Assembly: GCF_001456025.1 (NCBI RefSeq)
Contig: NZ_LMTZ01000129.1
Coordinates: forward strand, 131,247 to 195,246
DNA length: 64,000 bases
Source of the DNA: Mastigocoleus testarum BC008
GTDB taxonomy: Bacteria > Cyanobacteriota > Cyanobacteriia > Cyanobacteriales > Nostocaceae
Direction of reading: 5' to 3'
The notes under the pieces are model-generated. The model did not search any database. It was not told where the DNA came from and was given only the letters and a program-made list of their open reading frames with translations. Shown piece by piece: positions 35,206 through 43,319 of this stretch; position 1 is the stretch's first letter, and every line of letters begins with the position of its first letter. The translations under genes were made by a program, and so were the position numbers.

Positions 35206-36288
35206 ATGACTAGCACCTTACCTTCACCCGGGTCTCTTGAATCGCTACTAGATAAAGAAGCAAAAGATTTACTGACCTACAAGGCGAAAGTTTCTAAAGA
35301 TCTGCTACATCTACCAGGCTCCGACTTCGTGGATCGGATTTGGGTAAATAGCGATCGCAATCCACAGGTTTTACGCGGTCTGCAACAACTTTATTCTACT
35401 GGCCGTTTGGCAAATACTGGCTATCTCTCTATTTTGCCTGTTGACCAAGGTATCGAGCACTCAGGTAGCGCCTCATTTGCTCCTAACCCAATTTATTTTG
35501 ACCCCGAAAATATTATTAAGCTTGCAATTGAAGGGGGCTGTAATGCTGTTGCAACCACGTTAGGTGTATTGGGTATTGTCTCCCGTAAATATGCTCATAA
35601 AATCCCTTTCATCGTCAAAATCAACCACAATGAACTTCTAAGTGTTCCTAACCAATTCGACCAAATAATGTTTGCTGATGTGGAACAGGCTTGGAATTTG
35701 GGTGCAACAGCAGTAGGTGCAACAATTTATTTTGGCTCAGAAAACTCTACCCGTCAGATTCAAGAAGTTAGCCGAGCTTTTAAACGCGCTCACGAATTAG
35801 GTATGGTAACTATTTTGTGGTGTTATCTACGTAATAATGCTTTCAAGCAAGACAAAGATTATCATCTTGCTGCGGATTTAACTTCTCAAGCCAATCATTT
35901 GGGCGTGACTATTGAGGCTGATATTATTAAACAAAAATTACCTCAAAATAATAATGGTTATGCTGCAGTAGCGAAAGCGATCGGTAAAAGCTATGGTAAA
36001 ACCCATGACAAAGTTTACTCAGAACTAACAACAGATCATCCCATTGATTTAACTCGCTACCAAGTTCTGAATTGTTATTGCGGACGTGCGGGTTTAATTA
36101 GTTCTGGTGGTGCATCTGGTAAGAATGATTTTGCAGATGCTGTTCGCACTGCAATCATTAACAAACGTGCTGGTGGGACTGGATTAATTTCCGGACGTAA
36201 AACTTTCCAACGTCCTTTCGAAGAAGGGGTTAAACTTTTCCATCTAATTCAAGATGTCTATTTATCTTCAGAAATAACAATTGCTTAA
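35206..36288 (+). CDS. fbaB: Class I fructose-bisphosphate aldolase
   Basis: This enzyme cleaves fructose-1,6-bisphosphate to two triose phosphates through a Schiff base. It works in glycolysis, and in reverse in gluconeogenesis and the Calvin cycle. The 360 residues align along their whole length with the E. coli FbaB type as I remember it: GYLSILPVDQGIEHS, YAHKIPFIVKINHNE, GATAVGATIYFGSE, ILWCYLRNNAFK, ANHLGVTIEADIIKQK, CGRAGLISSGGASG and AIINKRAGGTGLISGRK. The Lys in ADIIKQK is the probable Schiff-base residue. The enzyme is cytoplasmic and stands alone. Confidence 0.95.
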   Translation: MTSTLPSPGSLESLLDKEAKDLLTYKAKVSKDLLHLPGSDFVDRIWVNSDRNPQVLRGLQQLYSTGRLANTGYLSILPVDQGIEHSGSASFAPNPIYFDPENIIKLAIEGGCNAVATTLGVLGIVSRKYAHKIPFIVKINHNELLSVPNQFDQIMFADVEQAWNLGATAVGATIYFGSENSTRQIQEVSRAFKRAHELGMVTILWCYLRNNAFKQDKDYHLAADLTSQANHLGVTIEADIIKQKLPQNNNGYAAVAKAIGKSYGKTHDKVYSELTTDHPIDLTRYQVLNCYCGRAGLISSGGASGKNDFADAVRTAIINKRAGGTGLISGRKTFQRPFEEGVKLFHLIQDVYLSSEITIA

Positions 36289-36666
36289 TAGATATAGCAA
36301 CAGATGTGGTTTTGCAGAAGTAGGGAAGAGGGAATTAGGAATTGGGAATTGAAGAATGTTTTTCCCAGCCAATTGTAGTGAACGCTATATCTTCCAACTT
36401 CATTATCTTCGTTATTCGGTTTAAATTTAGTGTTGGAGACGTACTGTAGTGCGTCTCTACATTACGTCTGATGAATTTTAGTTGTACTTTCTCTTGAACG
36501 CAAAAGCTCAAATATAGGAATTCACTATTTCTTATTCCCCTTTTCTTGTTGCCTTTATAAGTATTTTTTGTAACCTGAGAACTTTTAATACTTTCCGCCC
36601 TTAAATAGTATCATTTAGCTGAAACCTCATTACGAGTTCGAGCATATCATTGCGACAGGGGAGTCA
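36289..36666. other. Intergenic region with a dispersed palindrome
   Basis: Downstream of fbaB the spacer contains a hairpin: GAGACGTAC (36436-36444) pairs with GTGCGTCTC (36449-36457) with one G-T pair and loop TGTA. It could end the fbaB transcript, although no T tract follows. Similar GAGAC-type palindromes occur near 50.1 kb. A strong GGGGAG lies before the next gene. Confidence 0.5.
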
Positions 36667-37404
36667 ATGAAGCTTCAACAAATACCTGGGAAAATCTTAG
36701 AAAAGATACTATCTCGTGCATTTCAATTAGCTGCTTGGGACAGAACATCACTTACAAAAATCCACAGGAGAAATGATTTACAACACATCGGAACAGAATA
36801 TGGAGGGTGGGTTGTTCCAATTAATTTGCTTGATGCGCAGTCAATTTGTTATTGCGTTGGCTGTGGCGAAGATATATCATTTGACCTCGGGCTAATTGAT
36901 AAATTTAATTGTCATGTCTTTGCATTTGATCCCACTCCAAGGGCTATTAAATATGTAAAAAATATGACTCTAAAAAACTCTCAGTACCATTTTTTTGAAG
37001 TTGGATTATGGGAAAAAGAGGATAAATTGAAGTTTTATGCGCCAAAAAACCCATCTCATGTTTCTCACTCACTCTTAAATCTTCAAAAAACAGATAATTA
37101 TATTGAGCTAAAGGTTAAAAGATTGAGTCAGATGATGCAAGAAAATGGTCATGAGAAGATAGATCTTCTTAAATTAGATATTGAAGGGGCTGAATATAAA
37201 GTAATTGACTCAATCATTGAGGATCGCATCGACATTCGAATCATTTGTGTCGAATTTGATGAGTGCTTTAATCCAATTGACAATCGCTACAAAACTAGGG
37301 TCAGGTCATCCGTAAATAATTTATTGGTAAATGGCTACACAATGGTTTATTCCCAAGGTAAGGGAAATTATACCTTTGTCAGGACAAGCAGATGGCAAAA
37401 ATAA
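36667..37404 (+). CDS. FkbM-family methyltransferase
   Basis: This 245-residue SAM-dependent methyltransferase has the FkbM layout: motif I YCVGCGEDISFDLGL near residue 61, the acidic FAFDPTPRAIKYV, HFFEVGLWEKEDKLKFY, and the C-terminal DLLKLDIEGAEYKVI. Members O-methylate sugars of natural products, glycolipids or polysaccharides, so this may modify surface glycans. The start follows a good AGGGGAG site. No glycosyltransferase or export gene is adjacent, and the substrate is unknown. Confidence 0.88.
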   Translation: MKLQQIPGKILEKILSRAFQLAAWDRTSLTKIHRRNDLQHIGTEYGGWVVPINLLDAQSICYCVGCGEDISFDLGLIDKFNCHVFAFDPTPRAIKYVKNMTLKNSQYHFFEVGLWEKEDKLKFYAPKNPSHVSHSLLNLQKTDNYIELKVKRLSQMMQENGHEKIDLLKLDIEGAEYKVIDSIIEDRIDIRIICVEFDECFNPIDNRYKTRVRSSVNNLLVNGYTMVYSQGKGNYTFVRTSRWQK

Positions 37405-37509
37405 TCCTAAATTCTTGCCTACAGATATGATGCAAATTATACTAAAAATTTTTATTTCCTTGTTGCAAAACTGGTAAGCTGACAAATCTAGTGGTGTGAG
37501 AAAATCACA

Positions 37510-38154
37510 ATGGGAATTCAAGCTCTGTTTGCTCAAAATCTATTTACAGCTGGTGGTGTTGTGATGATACCCCTGTTGGGATTCTCAATTTTAGCGGTGA
37601 TGCTAATTATTGAACGTATTAGTTTTTGGGTGAGAATTAATCGGCGTCAAAGACTGGTGGTACGAGAATTCTTAAGCCTTTACCGTCAAAATAATGTTGT
37701 AGGTGCAATTGATAAACTCAGAAAAAATACTGATTTACCTATTTCCCGAATTTTTCTTGCTGCTTTAGAATTAGAACAACCCAACCCAGAAGAATTTCGT
37801 TTAGCACTCGAAAGCGAAGCGCAAGCGGAAATTCCTTTACTTAAACGCTTTCAAAATATTTTTGAGACTATAATTAGTCTTGCACCATTACTAGGTCTTT
37901 TAGGTACTGTATTAGGATTAATAGCTTCTTTTGCATCGCTCAATCTTGGTGATGTTGGGGGAACGAAAACCTCGGGAGTTACTGGTGGTATTAGTGAAGC
38001 CTTAGTATCTACTGCGTTTGGTTTATTTGTAGCAATATTTACTCTGTTATTTGCGAATACCTTTAGAGGTCTTTACCAACGTCAAATAGCGTCGATCCAA
38101 GAATATGGTGGACAATTAGAACTTCTCTATCGTCGACGCTACGAAGGTGGATAA
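37510..38154 (+). CDS. MotA/TolQ/ExbB-type proton channel protein
   Basis: This 214-residue protein has an N-terminal helix (GVVMIPLLGFSILAVMLIIE) and two C-terminal helices (IISLAPLLGLLGTVLGLIASF and SEALVSTAFGLFVAIFTLLF) around a cytoplasmic loop. These are the hallmarks of ExbB/TolQ stators, which use proton flow to energise a TonB-like or TolA-like partner. An ExbD/TolR gene normally follows, but none is found here; the next gene is convergent and unrelated. The partner must be encoded elsewhere. Confidence 0.9.
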   Translation: MGIQALFAQNLFTAGGVVMIPLLGFSILAVMLIIERISFWVRINRRQRLVVREFLSLYRQNNVVGAIDKLRKNTDLPISRIFLAALELEQPNPEEFRLALESEAQAEIPLLKRFQNIFETIISLAPLLGLLGTVLGLIASFASLNLGDVGGTKTSGVTGGISEALVSTAFGLFVAIFTLLFANTFRGLYQRQIASIQEYGGQLELLYRRRYEGG

Positions 38155-38220
38155 TAAAGATTATGTTTCTGCTTTGTGATTCTTTGAAGGTTGATTAACA
38201 GAAAAATAGGTAAATATTCT

Positions 38221-38274
38221 TCTAAACTCTTTTTTGATTCTAAACTCTTTTTTGACTCTAAACTATTTTTTGAA
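38221..38274. repeat. Three tandem 18-base repeats reaching into the next gene's 3' end
   Basis: Three copies of TCTAAACTCTTTTTTGAT lie between the convergent genes. The third copy (38257-38274), with a few changes, forms the last codons and stop of the minus-strand gene. Confidence 0.85.
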
Positions 38275-38844
38275 GACTACTTGAAAAGAATTTAAATATC
38301 CCCTGATGCTTTTTTTCAGGTATTTTTCCTGTTTTCTGGTTGTAATTACCATTGCTTGGTATAAGCGCCCGTGGGCAAAAAACATCCGGTTTCTGGTAAC
38401 TCTTCCCGCACTATTGATATATTCGATTTCCTTTCCGGGGTGATTGTTATAACTGCGTATATTACGTTGGCTAACCAATTTACTTTGAGTCGTTTTCAAA
38501 GCCATTTGCTGAGCATTATCAAGTAATTCTTGGGGGTTAGCCATTTTGCCGTAGTTGTGCGGGAAATCGTTGTAAGCAACTACATATGCAACTTGCTGTT
38601 TGGGTGGTTTTGCTAAGAAAATTTGTAAATTAATTTCTCCCATGAAGGTTTTTTGAGTTTGATTCATTTTTTCCGGTTTTCCTGGCATTAATACTTGAAA
38701 AGTACCATCTGGACCGGTAAATACTTGCCATTTTGATCTAGCAGTTCTTGACAAAACTACTTGTGGTAAATGCATTTCCAGTCCAGCGAATCCAGTAAAT
38801 ATCAAAGTTGTAGCGATTAATGGTAGAAAAGTTTTTTTTGTCAT
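38263..38844 (-). CDS. Exported hypothetical protein
   Basis: This 193-residue basic protein has an N-terminal signal-like segment (FLPLIATTLIFTGFAGLEM). The mature domain begins with WQVFTGPDGTFQVLMPGKPE, a motif seen in a group of cyanobacterial exported proteins that resemble PsbP in fold; I make that link from memory and hold it loosely. The fold seems to be mixed alpha/beta (QVAYVVAYNDFPHNYG, ELLDNAQQMALKTT, VTRNRMFFAHGRLYQAMVI). The function is unknown. Its stop codon lies inside the 18-base repeat array, so the end of the protein (VVFKK) may have been changed by the repeat. Confidence 0.68.
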   Translation of the reverse strand: MTKKTFLPLIATTLIFTGFAGLEMHLPQVVLSRTARSKWQVFTGPDGTFQVLMPGKPEKMNQTQKTFMGEINLQIFLAKPPKQQVAYVVAYNDFPHNYGKMANPQELLDNAQQMALKTTQSKLVSQRNIRSYNNHPGKEIEYINSAGRVTRNRMFFAHGRLYQAMVITTRKQEKYLKKSIRGYLNSFQVVFKK

Positions 38845-39121
38845 AGTTTTTGCTTTTAAGATTGTTGATATTACTTATACGCTGTTAGGAAAGTTATAAC
38901 CTATGACACCTATAACCTAAATTCGGAAATTGCTGATATCTGTTATTTATAAAGCAGTTTTTTCTTAAGTATTTTTACGGCTATATAGTTCGAGCTTGAT
39001 TTGAGCGTAGAATTACTGAAAACTCTTGCTTCTAAATTTTTATCTCCCAGATATCGCACTATGTAATAAAGTTAGGAAATTGATAAATAATGACTTGCGC
39101 ATAGCGCCATATGATTGTTAT

Positions 39122-40141
39122 ATGAAACGAATTTTATTCAAACTCCTAGGTATTAGTGGTGTTTCCTTCGGAGTAATCCTAGGATCCATAGTCATATTTT
39201 ACTTTTGGGCAAGTTCTAGCAGCTATCCTCAAGAAAAATATGCAGAAGTTGTTAAATATAAAAACTCAGATTTTATTGATAATAATGACAATAATAATGT
39301 TTTTACAGTTGTTACTTACAATATTGGTTACTTATCGGGATTAACAAATAATACAGCAATTACTACTAGCAAAGAGCTGTTTGAAAATAATCTCAAAACT
39401 GTGATTGCAGCTTTAAAACCTTTGAAGCCAGACTTAGTTGCTTTTCAGGAAATAGATATAGATTCCAAACGTTCCTTTAACATCAATCAAGCAAATAAAA
39501 TTGCTGAAGCTTTAAATTTTGCTCAAGGTGCAATCGCTATTAACTGGGATAAAAATTACGTTCCTTTTCCCTATTTTCCATTTTCGGCACACTTCAAGCG
39601 TATTTTATCAGGACAAGCTATTCTTAGCCGCTATCAAATTGAGTCTCACGAACGCATTGTTTTAGACAGAGTAACTGATAAACCTTTTTTTTATAAGGCT
39701 TTTTATATTGATAGATTGGCACAAATTACCAAAATTAATATTCAAGGTCGTTCTGTGATATTAATGAACGTTCACTTAGAAGCCTTTGAGACATCTACTC
39801 GTCAGAGACAAACTGAATTTATTCAAGAATTATTATCTCAATATGTTAATAAATATCCAGTATTACTAATTGGCGATTTTAACAGTACTCTCATTAACGG
39901 TAATAATCCCCAACCTACTATTAATTTACTACTAAAAAATCCAGACCTTAAATCAGCAGTTCCCCAGGAAAATTTAACTGATAAAAAAGCAATGACTTTC
40001 CCTTCAGATAAGCCCATAGCCAAATTAGATTATATATTTTACACTCCCAAAACTATAGAGGTTGTGGAATGGGGAATTATTTCTGAAGCGAAACAAGCAT
40101 CCGACCATTTACCTTTGATGATGAAGTTTCGTTTTCGTTAA
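39122..40141 (+). CDS. Membrane-anchored endonuclease/exonuclease/phosphatase-family hydrolase
   Basis: This protein has the EEP fold of DNase I, exonuclease III and inositol phosphatases: TVVTYNIGYLSG, LVAFQEIDID (metal Glu), VILMNVHLEAFE (catalytic His region), LLIGDFNST (DxN) and KLDYIFYTP followed by ASDHLPLMMKF (final Asp-His). An N-terminal hydrophobic helix (LGISGVSFGVILGSIVIFYF) anchors it or exports it. The ATG at 39122 places this helix at the start and gives 339 residues; an earlier start at 39026 would put a polar stretch in front and is less likely. The substrate could be nucleic acid or a phospholipid. Confidence 0.88.
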   Translation: MKRILFKLLGISGVSFGVILGSIVIFYFWASSSSYPQEKYAEVVKYKNSDFIDNNDNNNVFTVVTYNIGYLSGLTNNTAITTSKELFENNLKTVIAALKPLKPDLVAFQEIDIDSKRSFNINQANKIAEALNFAQGAIAINWDKNYVPFPYFPFSAHFKRILSGQAILSRYQIESHERIVLDRVTDKPFFYKAFYIDRLAQITKINIQGRSVILMNVHLEAFETSTRQRQTEFIQELLSQYVNKYPVLLIGDFNSTLINGNNPQPTINLLLKNPDLKSAVPQENLTDKKAMTFPSDKPIAKLDYIFYTPKTIEVVEWGIISEAKQASDHLPLMMKFRFR

Positions 40142-40801
40142 CGGGTGTCAGTGATCAGTTTATGGCTTGCGCCACGCCCTTACGGGCTACAGTTAATGCG
40201 CAATACTTTATGCTAGGTCGCGCACGCAATACCTAGAGCCTGCGGCGACGGCGGAGGGAGCCTCTAGCTGCGCTACCTACGGATCCGGTACGCTAGAGCC
40301 TATGACTACGTCACCTTACGGATCCGGCGTCGGCAAAGCCTCTGACTAACGTCACGCAGGGCGCGCTTACGCGTTTGGACGCACTACGTGTTCGGCTAAG
40401 CCGCGTCAACAAACACCGTAGGTGCGTCTTTCGCCGCTAACCGCTAGGCGCTAACAGTTATCAGTTACCAATTACCAATTACCAGTTACCAATTACCAAT
40501 TACCTGTTTCAATAATATGAGGAAATTATAATAAATTAATATCAATTCAATATCAATTGTTACGTAATTATCCCTCAAGATATTGTTTCCTTAATTAATC
40601 TATATCTGTGAACTCTGGTTCAAATAGTTGTGTTAATAGATTTAGCGAATTCAAATAACTGGTTAAATGCATTCGTTAACACACCTAAGTGTGAGCATTC
40701 TTTGACATTATCTGTCAATCAGTATAAGTGCTTACAAATTTTCTCAACCAGTCTGTCACAATCCGGAACAATAGGACACAAAATATATCGAGGTGTAATT
40801 T
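40142..40801. repeat. GC-rich repeat island followed by TTACCAA heptamers
   Basis: The first 300 bases (to about 40455) are far more GC-rich than their surroundings. They are built of short interspersed pieces such as GCGCGCTTACGCG, GGATCCGGTACGCTAGAGCC and ACGGATCCGGCGTCGG. Parts recur at 7930-8085, 25622-25645, 28010-28075 and after 32993. Then come heptamers of TTACCAA type (to about 40505) and an AT-rich stretch with the promoter of the next small gene. No coding frame is convincing. Confidence 0.75.
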
Positions 40802-41005
40802 ATGTCTGATATACCTAATGGCGGTCAAATGACATGGAGACCCCCTGGAGCCACCGAGCCAGCTTTACATTTACGACTTAGTCCTTCTGAACCTTGGCGC
40901 TCGTTTAAGGAATTTCCTGAGTACGCACTTAATGACCCACCAGGTTTTTCTGAAGGATATGCAACTTTTCTGAATTTACTTAAAAGAAACTGGCAGTCTC
41001 TGTAA
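40802..41005 (+). CDS. Small conserved-looking protein
   Basis: This 67-residue protein is rich in Pro and Trp (QMTWRPPGATEPALHLRLSP, EPWRSFKEFPEYALNDPPGF). It has no signal peptide or membrane helix. Although short, it has balanced composition unlike a chance frame, an AGGTG-type ribosome binding site before the ATG and a folded 3' structure downstream. I do not recognise a family. Confidence 0.6.
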   Translation: MSDIPNGGQMTWRPPGATEPALHLRLSPSEPWRSFKEFPEYALNDPPGFSEGYATFLNLLKRNWQSL

Positions 41006-41075
41006 TCAAGAAGTATAGCAGGCAGGCTTCTCGACTCACATAGACTGCAAGTCCATTTACAGACTATAACTAAAT

Positions 41076-41145
41076 GCCGATATTTTCATCACCACTTAAA
41101 CATTTTGTAATGTTCGAATATGTGAGTATATCGGCCTTTATTTTG
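41076..41145 (+). terminator. Long imperfect hairpin, possible terminator
   Basis: GCCGATAT (41076-41083) pairs with ATATCGGC (41128-41135), and inside it AACATT (41099-41104) pairs with AATGTT (41109-41114). CTTTATTTT follows. It lies 70 bases after the small gene and may end its transcript. Confidence 0.4.
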
Positions 41146-41189
41146 CTTATTTATCTACTTCATCTCAGAATGTGAACTACTACTGTTAA

Positions 41190-41780
41190 TTAACCTCCTT
41201 CCCAAATCAAAAGCTGTCTTGAAGCTGCAACAAAACAGTTGAGATGTTTGGGTGGATATAGAAAATGATCGTAGGCTAGCGACATTTGTCTACTTGCTTC
41301 TTCATAAGGAACTTTACCAATTCCTGTACCCAGACCGGGACAAGCAACAGTGTTGATTTCATGTTGAGAATATTGGTTATGGCGACGCACCGCTAAAAGC
41401 ATGCTCCACATCGCCACATAAGGAATATCTGTACCCACAATAGACATGGGGACTCGCATAGTTGGTGTATGTGCAAGAAATGGATGCTTAGGATTACCTG
41501 TTTCAACAATCATTGATGTTCCTACAGGTTGTTCTCCTAAATATTCTTGAAGAATACGCTCTTGTACTTTTTCCATCAACTGAATGCCAAAAAACTTGGT
41601 AATGGCTGCATCCATACCACCATCCATCATTCCGAAAGAATTAGCAGGACTAACCAAACAATCGAAAATAGGTAACCACTCAAAGTAGTTATTAACGATT
41701 TCTACATCAGCAAAGTAATTAAAATGTTTTTGAAAGGCTTTTGCTAGTAATACATTAGGTGCGACTAAAATCAGTTTCAA
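41190..41780 (-). CDS. Macro-domain protein
   Basis: Macro domains bind or hydrolyse ADP-ribose and its derivatives. This 196-residue protein has the first macro loop as CLVSPANSFGMMDGGMDAAI (residues 41-60), corresponding to the usual NAAN...GGG. It has the phosphate loop as CPGLGTGIGKVPYEEA. The start is a TTG at 41780: an in-frame stop lies two codons upstream, and GGAGG (41789-41793) sits eight bases away, a strong site. The gene lies 37 bases after the DUF58 gene and is likely in its operon. Whether it acts on ADP-ribosylated protein, nucleic acid or a small molecule is unknown. Confidence 0.78.
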   Translation of the reverse strand: MKLILVAPNVLLAKAFQKHFNYFADVEIVNNYFEWLPIFDCLVSPANSFGMMDGGMDAAITKFFGIQLMEKVQERILQEYLGEQPVGTSMIVETGNPKHPFLAHTPTMRVPMSIVGTDIPYVAMWSMLLAVRRHNQYSQHEINTVACPGLGTGIGKVPYEEASRQMSLAYDHFLYPPKHLNCFVAASRQLLIWEGG

Positions 41781-41788
41781 GCTTTATT

Positions 41789-41793
41789 CCTCC
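41789..41793 (-). promoter_or_regulatory. Shine-Dalgarno site for the TTG start of the macro-domain gene
   Basis: GGAGG on the minus strand is eight bases from the TTG. Together with a stop codon in frame just upstream, it shows that the TTG is the true start. Confidence 0.75.
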
Positions 41794-41817
41794 GCTTGAA
41801 TACTTATTATACCAGCG

Positions 41818-42984
41818 TTAAATTTGAGCAATATCTAATTTTTGTTGCAATTGAGTTTTTAGTTCTTTCTCTTGCTCGATCGCGATACCGGGATAATCTT
41901 GATTTAATACTACTTGTTTTTCTCCAGAGTTTACTGGTTGCCATAGTACCCAACGACTCCCCATAGGTAAAGAAGATAAAGTGAGGGGGTTTTGGGTTAG
42001 CCAAATTAACGGGAGTTTTGGTAATTCTTGGTTGCAAGTATCTTCTAAAGGATTAGTTGCTGCTAAGGTTTCTAAAACCAGGCGTTCGACCCTAACTAAA
42101 CTTGTTTCAGACGTCCACAGTTGCACTTGTATTGTATTTTTCTGGGCATAAAAATACATAGATGCTGCTGCAATTACTGCTTGTTCAAAATTCTCAGTTT
42201 CCCATTTACTCGCACTATCTAAAGCTATAATAATCTCTTGCCCAGAGGTCACTAATTCCAATTCCCGTACTCTTAGATCCCCCATACGGGCGCTGCTGCG
42301 CCAGTGAATTAAACGCATAGGATCCCCAATACGGTAAGGACGTAAAGAACGAGTTATTCCTTCACTTGCAGTATGGAAGGGTCTACCGTGAGGATAGTTA
42401 AATCTGCAATCTTCACCGATTTCATCAACTAAAGGACAATGACTTAAAGGTAAAACTGTGGGGTAAACAATAGCCCTAGCACTGCACTTATGCTGGCGAC
42501 GCGACCAAAACAATCCAAAAGGTGCGCCTGTTGCGAACTCTATATTTTCCCAGCGATAGATACCTCTTCGCTGAGTTGGGTAGTAATATTGCCAACGGTA
42601 AGTATCTTGGGGTGAAATAATTTCAATTGCTTGGGCGATGGATTCCCCCAATATATAAGGCAAAATATCTTTTACTTGTATTAATCTTATTGGCTTTTTA
42701 GTAGAGTTAGTAATCTCCAATTCTACTGTTAGATCGTCTCCTGCTGTTACTGCTTGGATCGGTAACCGAGCAACAGAAATTCCTGACAAAAAACGTGGTG
42801 GTAAAACTGCTGCGATCGCTAACAGGGAAAAACTTACTGCGCTAATTACGTAGAGCCAGCCGGCCATAGTATTAATTGCTGCGGCAAAAAAACAAATTGC
42901 GATCGCTCCTAATACCATTCCACTATAGGCGGGAGCGCAAGCACGGGTTTCTAGCCAATTAATTATAGGTTTAAATATATTCAT
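41818..42984 (-). CDS. DUF58 family protein
   Basis: DUF58 proteins often work with MoxR AAA ATPases in envelope or complex assembly. This 388-residue protein has two N-terminal membrane helices (about 18-60). The family core follows: a beta-rich segment, then RSLRPYRIGDPMRLIHWRSS and GDLRVRELE, then a degenerate vWA-like part with IIIALDSASKWE. No MoxR gene is adjacent. The macro-domain gene follows on the same strand. Confidence 0.9.
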   Translation of the reverse strand: MNIFKPIINWLETRACAPAYSGMVLGAIAICFFAAAINTMAGWLYVISAVSFSLLAIAAVLPPRFLSGISVARLPIQAVTAGDDLTVELEITNSTKKPIRLIQVKDILPYILGESIAQAIEIISPQDTYRWQYYYPTQRRGIYRWENIEFATGAPFGLFWSRRQHKCSARAIVYPTVLPLSHCPLVDEIGEDCRFNYPHGRPFHTASEGITRSLRPYRIGDPMRLIHWRSSARMGDLRVRELELVTSGQEIIIALDSASKWETENFEQAVIAAASMYFYAQKNTIQVQLWTSETSLVRVERLVLETLAATNPLEDTCNQELPKLPLIWLTQNPLTLSSLPMGSRWVLWQPVNSGEKQVVLNQDYPGIAIEQEKELKTQLQQKLDIAQI

Positions 42985-43319
42985 AGCACCCAGGGTAACC
43001 TATAATTTTGTGATGAGTAATGAGTAATGAGTAATAACTCCCAGCTTGCCTATTTAAAACTGAGCTAAAGTTATGCAGTTCAATTTTCTAGTAATGGTTA
43101 ATGGGGATTAGTTATTAATAATAAGGGAATAGTTTATTGGTTATTTGGTGATAAGTAAGTAGTTAGCAATAAGCATTTACACTGACGCGGAGCGTATCGC
43201 ACTAGTAAATCATCTTTTTCCTAACTTTTGAGTTTTTTTGGTAGGATTTCCTTTAAAAATCTGGAACAGCAACTAGCCAGTTTGTATAAAAAATCGGTAC
43301 TGCCGTTTATTTTGCTCAG
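42985..43319. other. Intergenic region with a few heptamers
   Basis: This AT-rich spacer separates the divergent DUF58 and pentapeptide-repeat genes. Four GTAATGA-type heptamers lie at about 43011-43037. It should contain the promoter of the two-gene pentapeptide-NACHT unit. I recognise no specific site. Confidence 0.45.
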
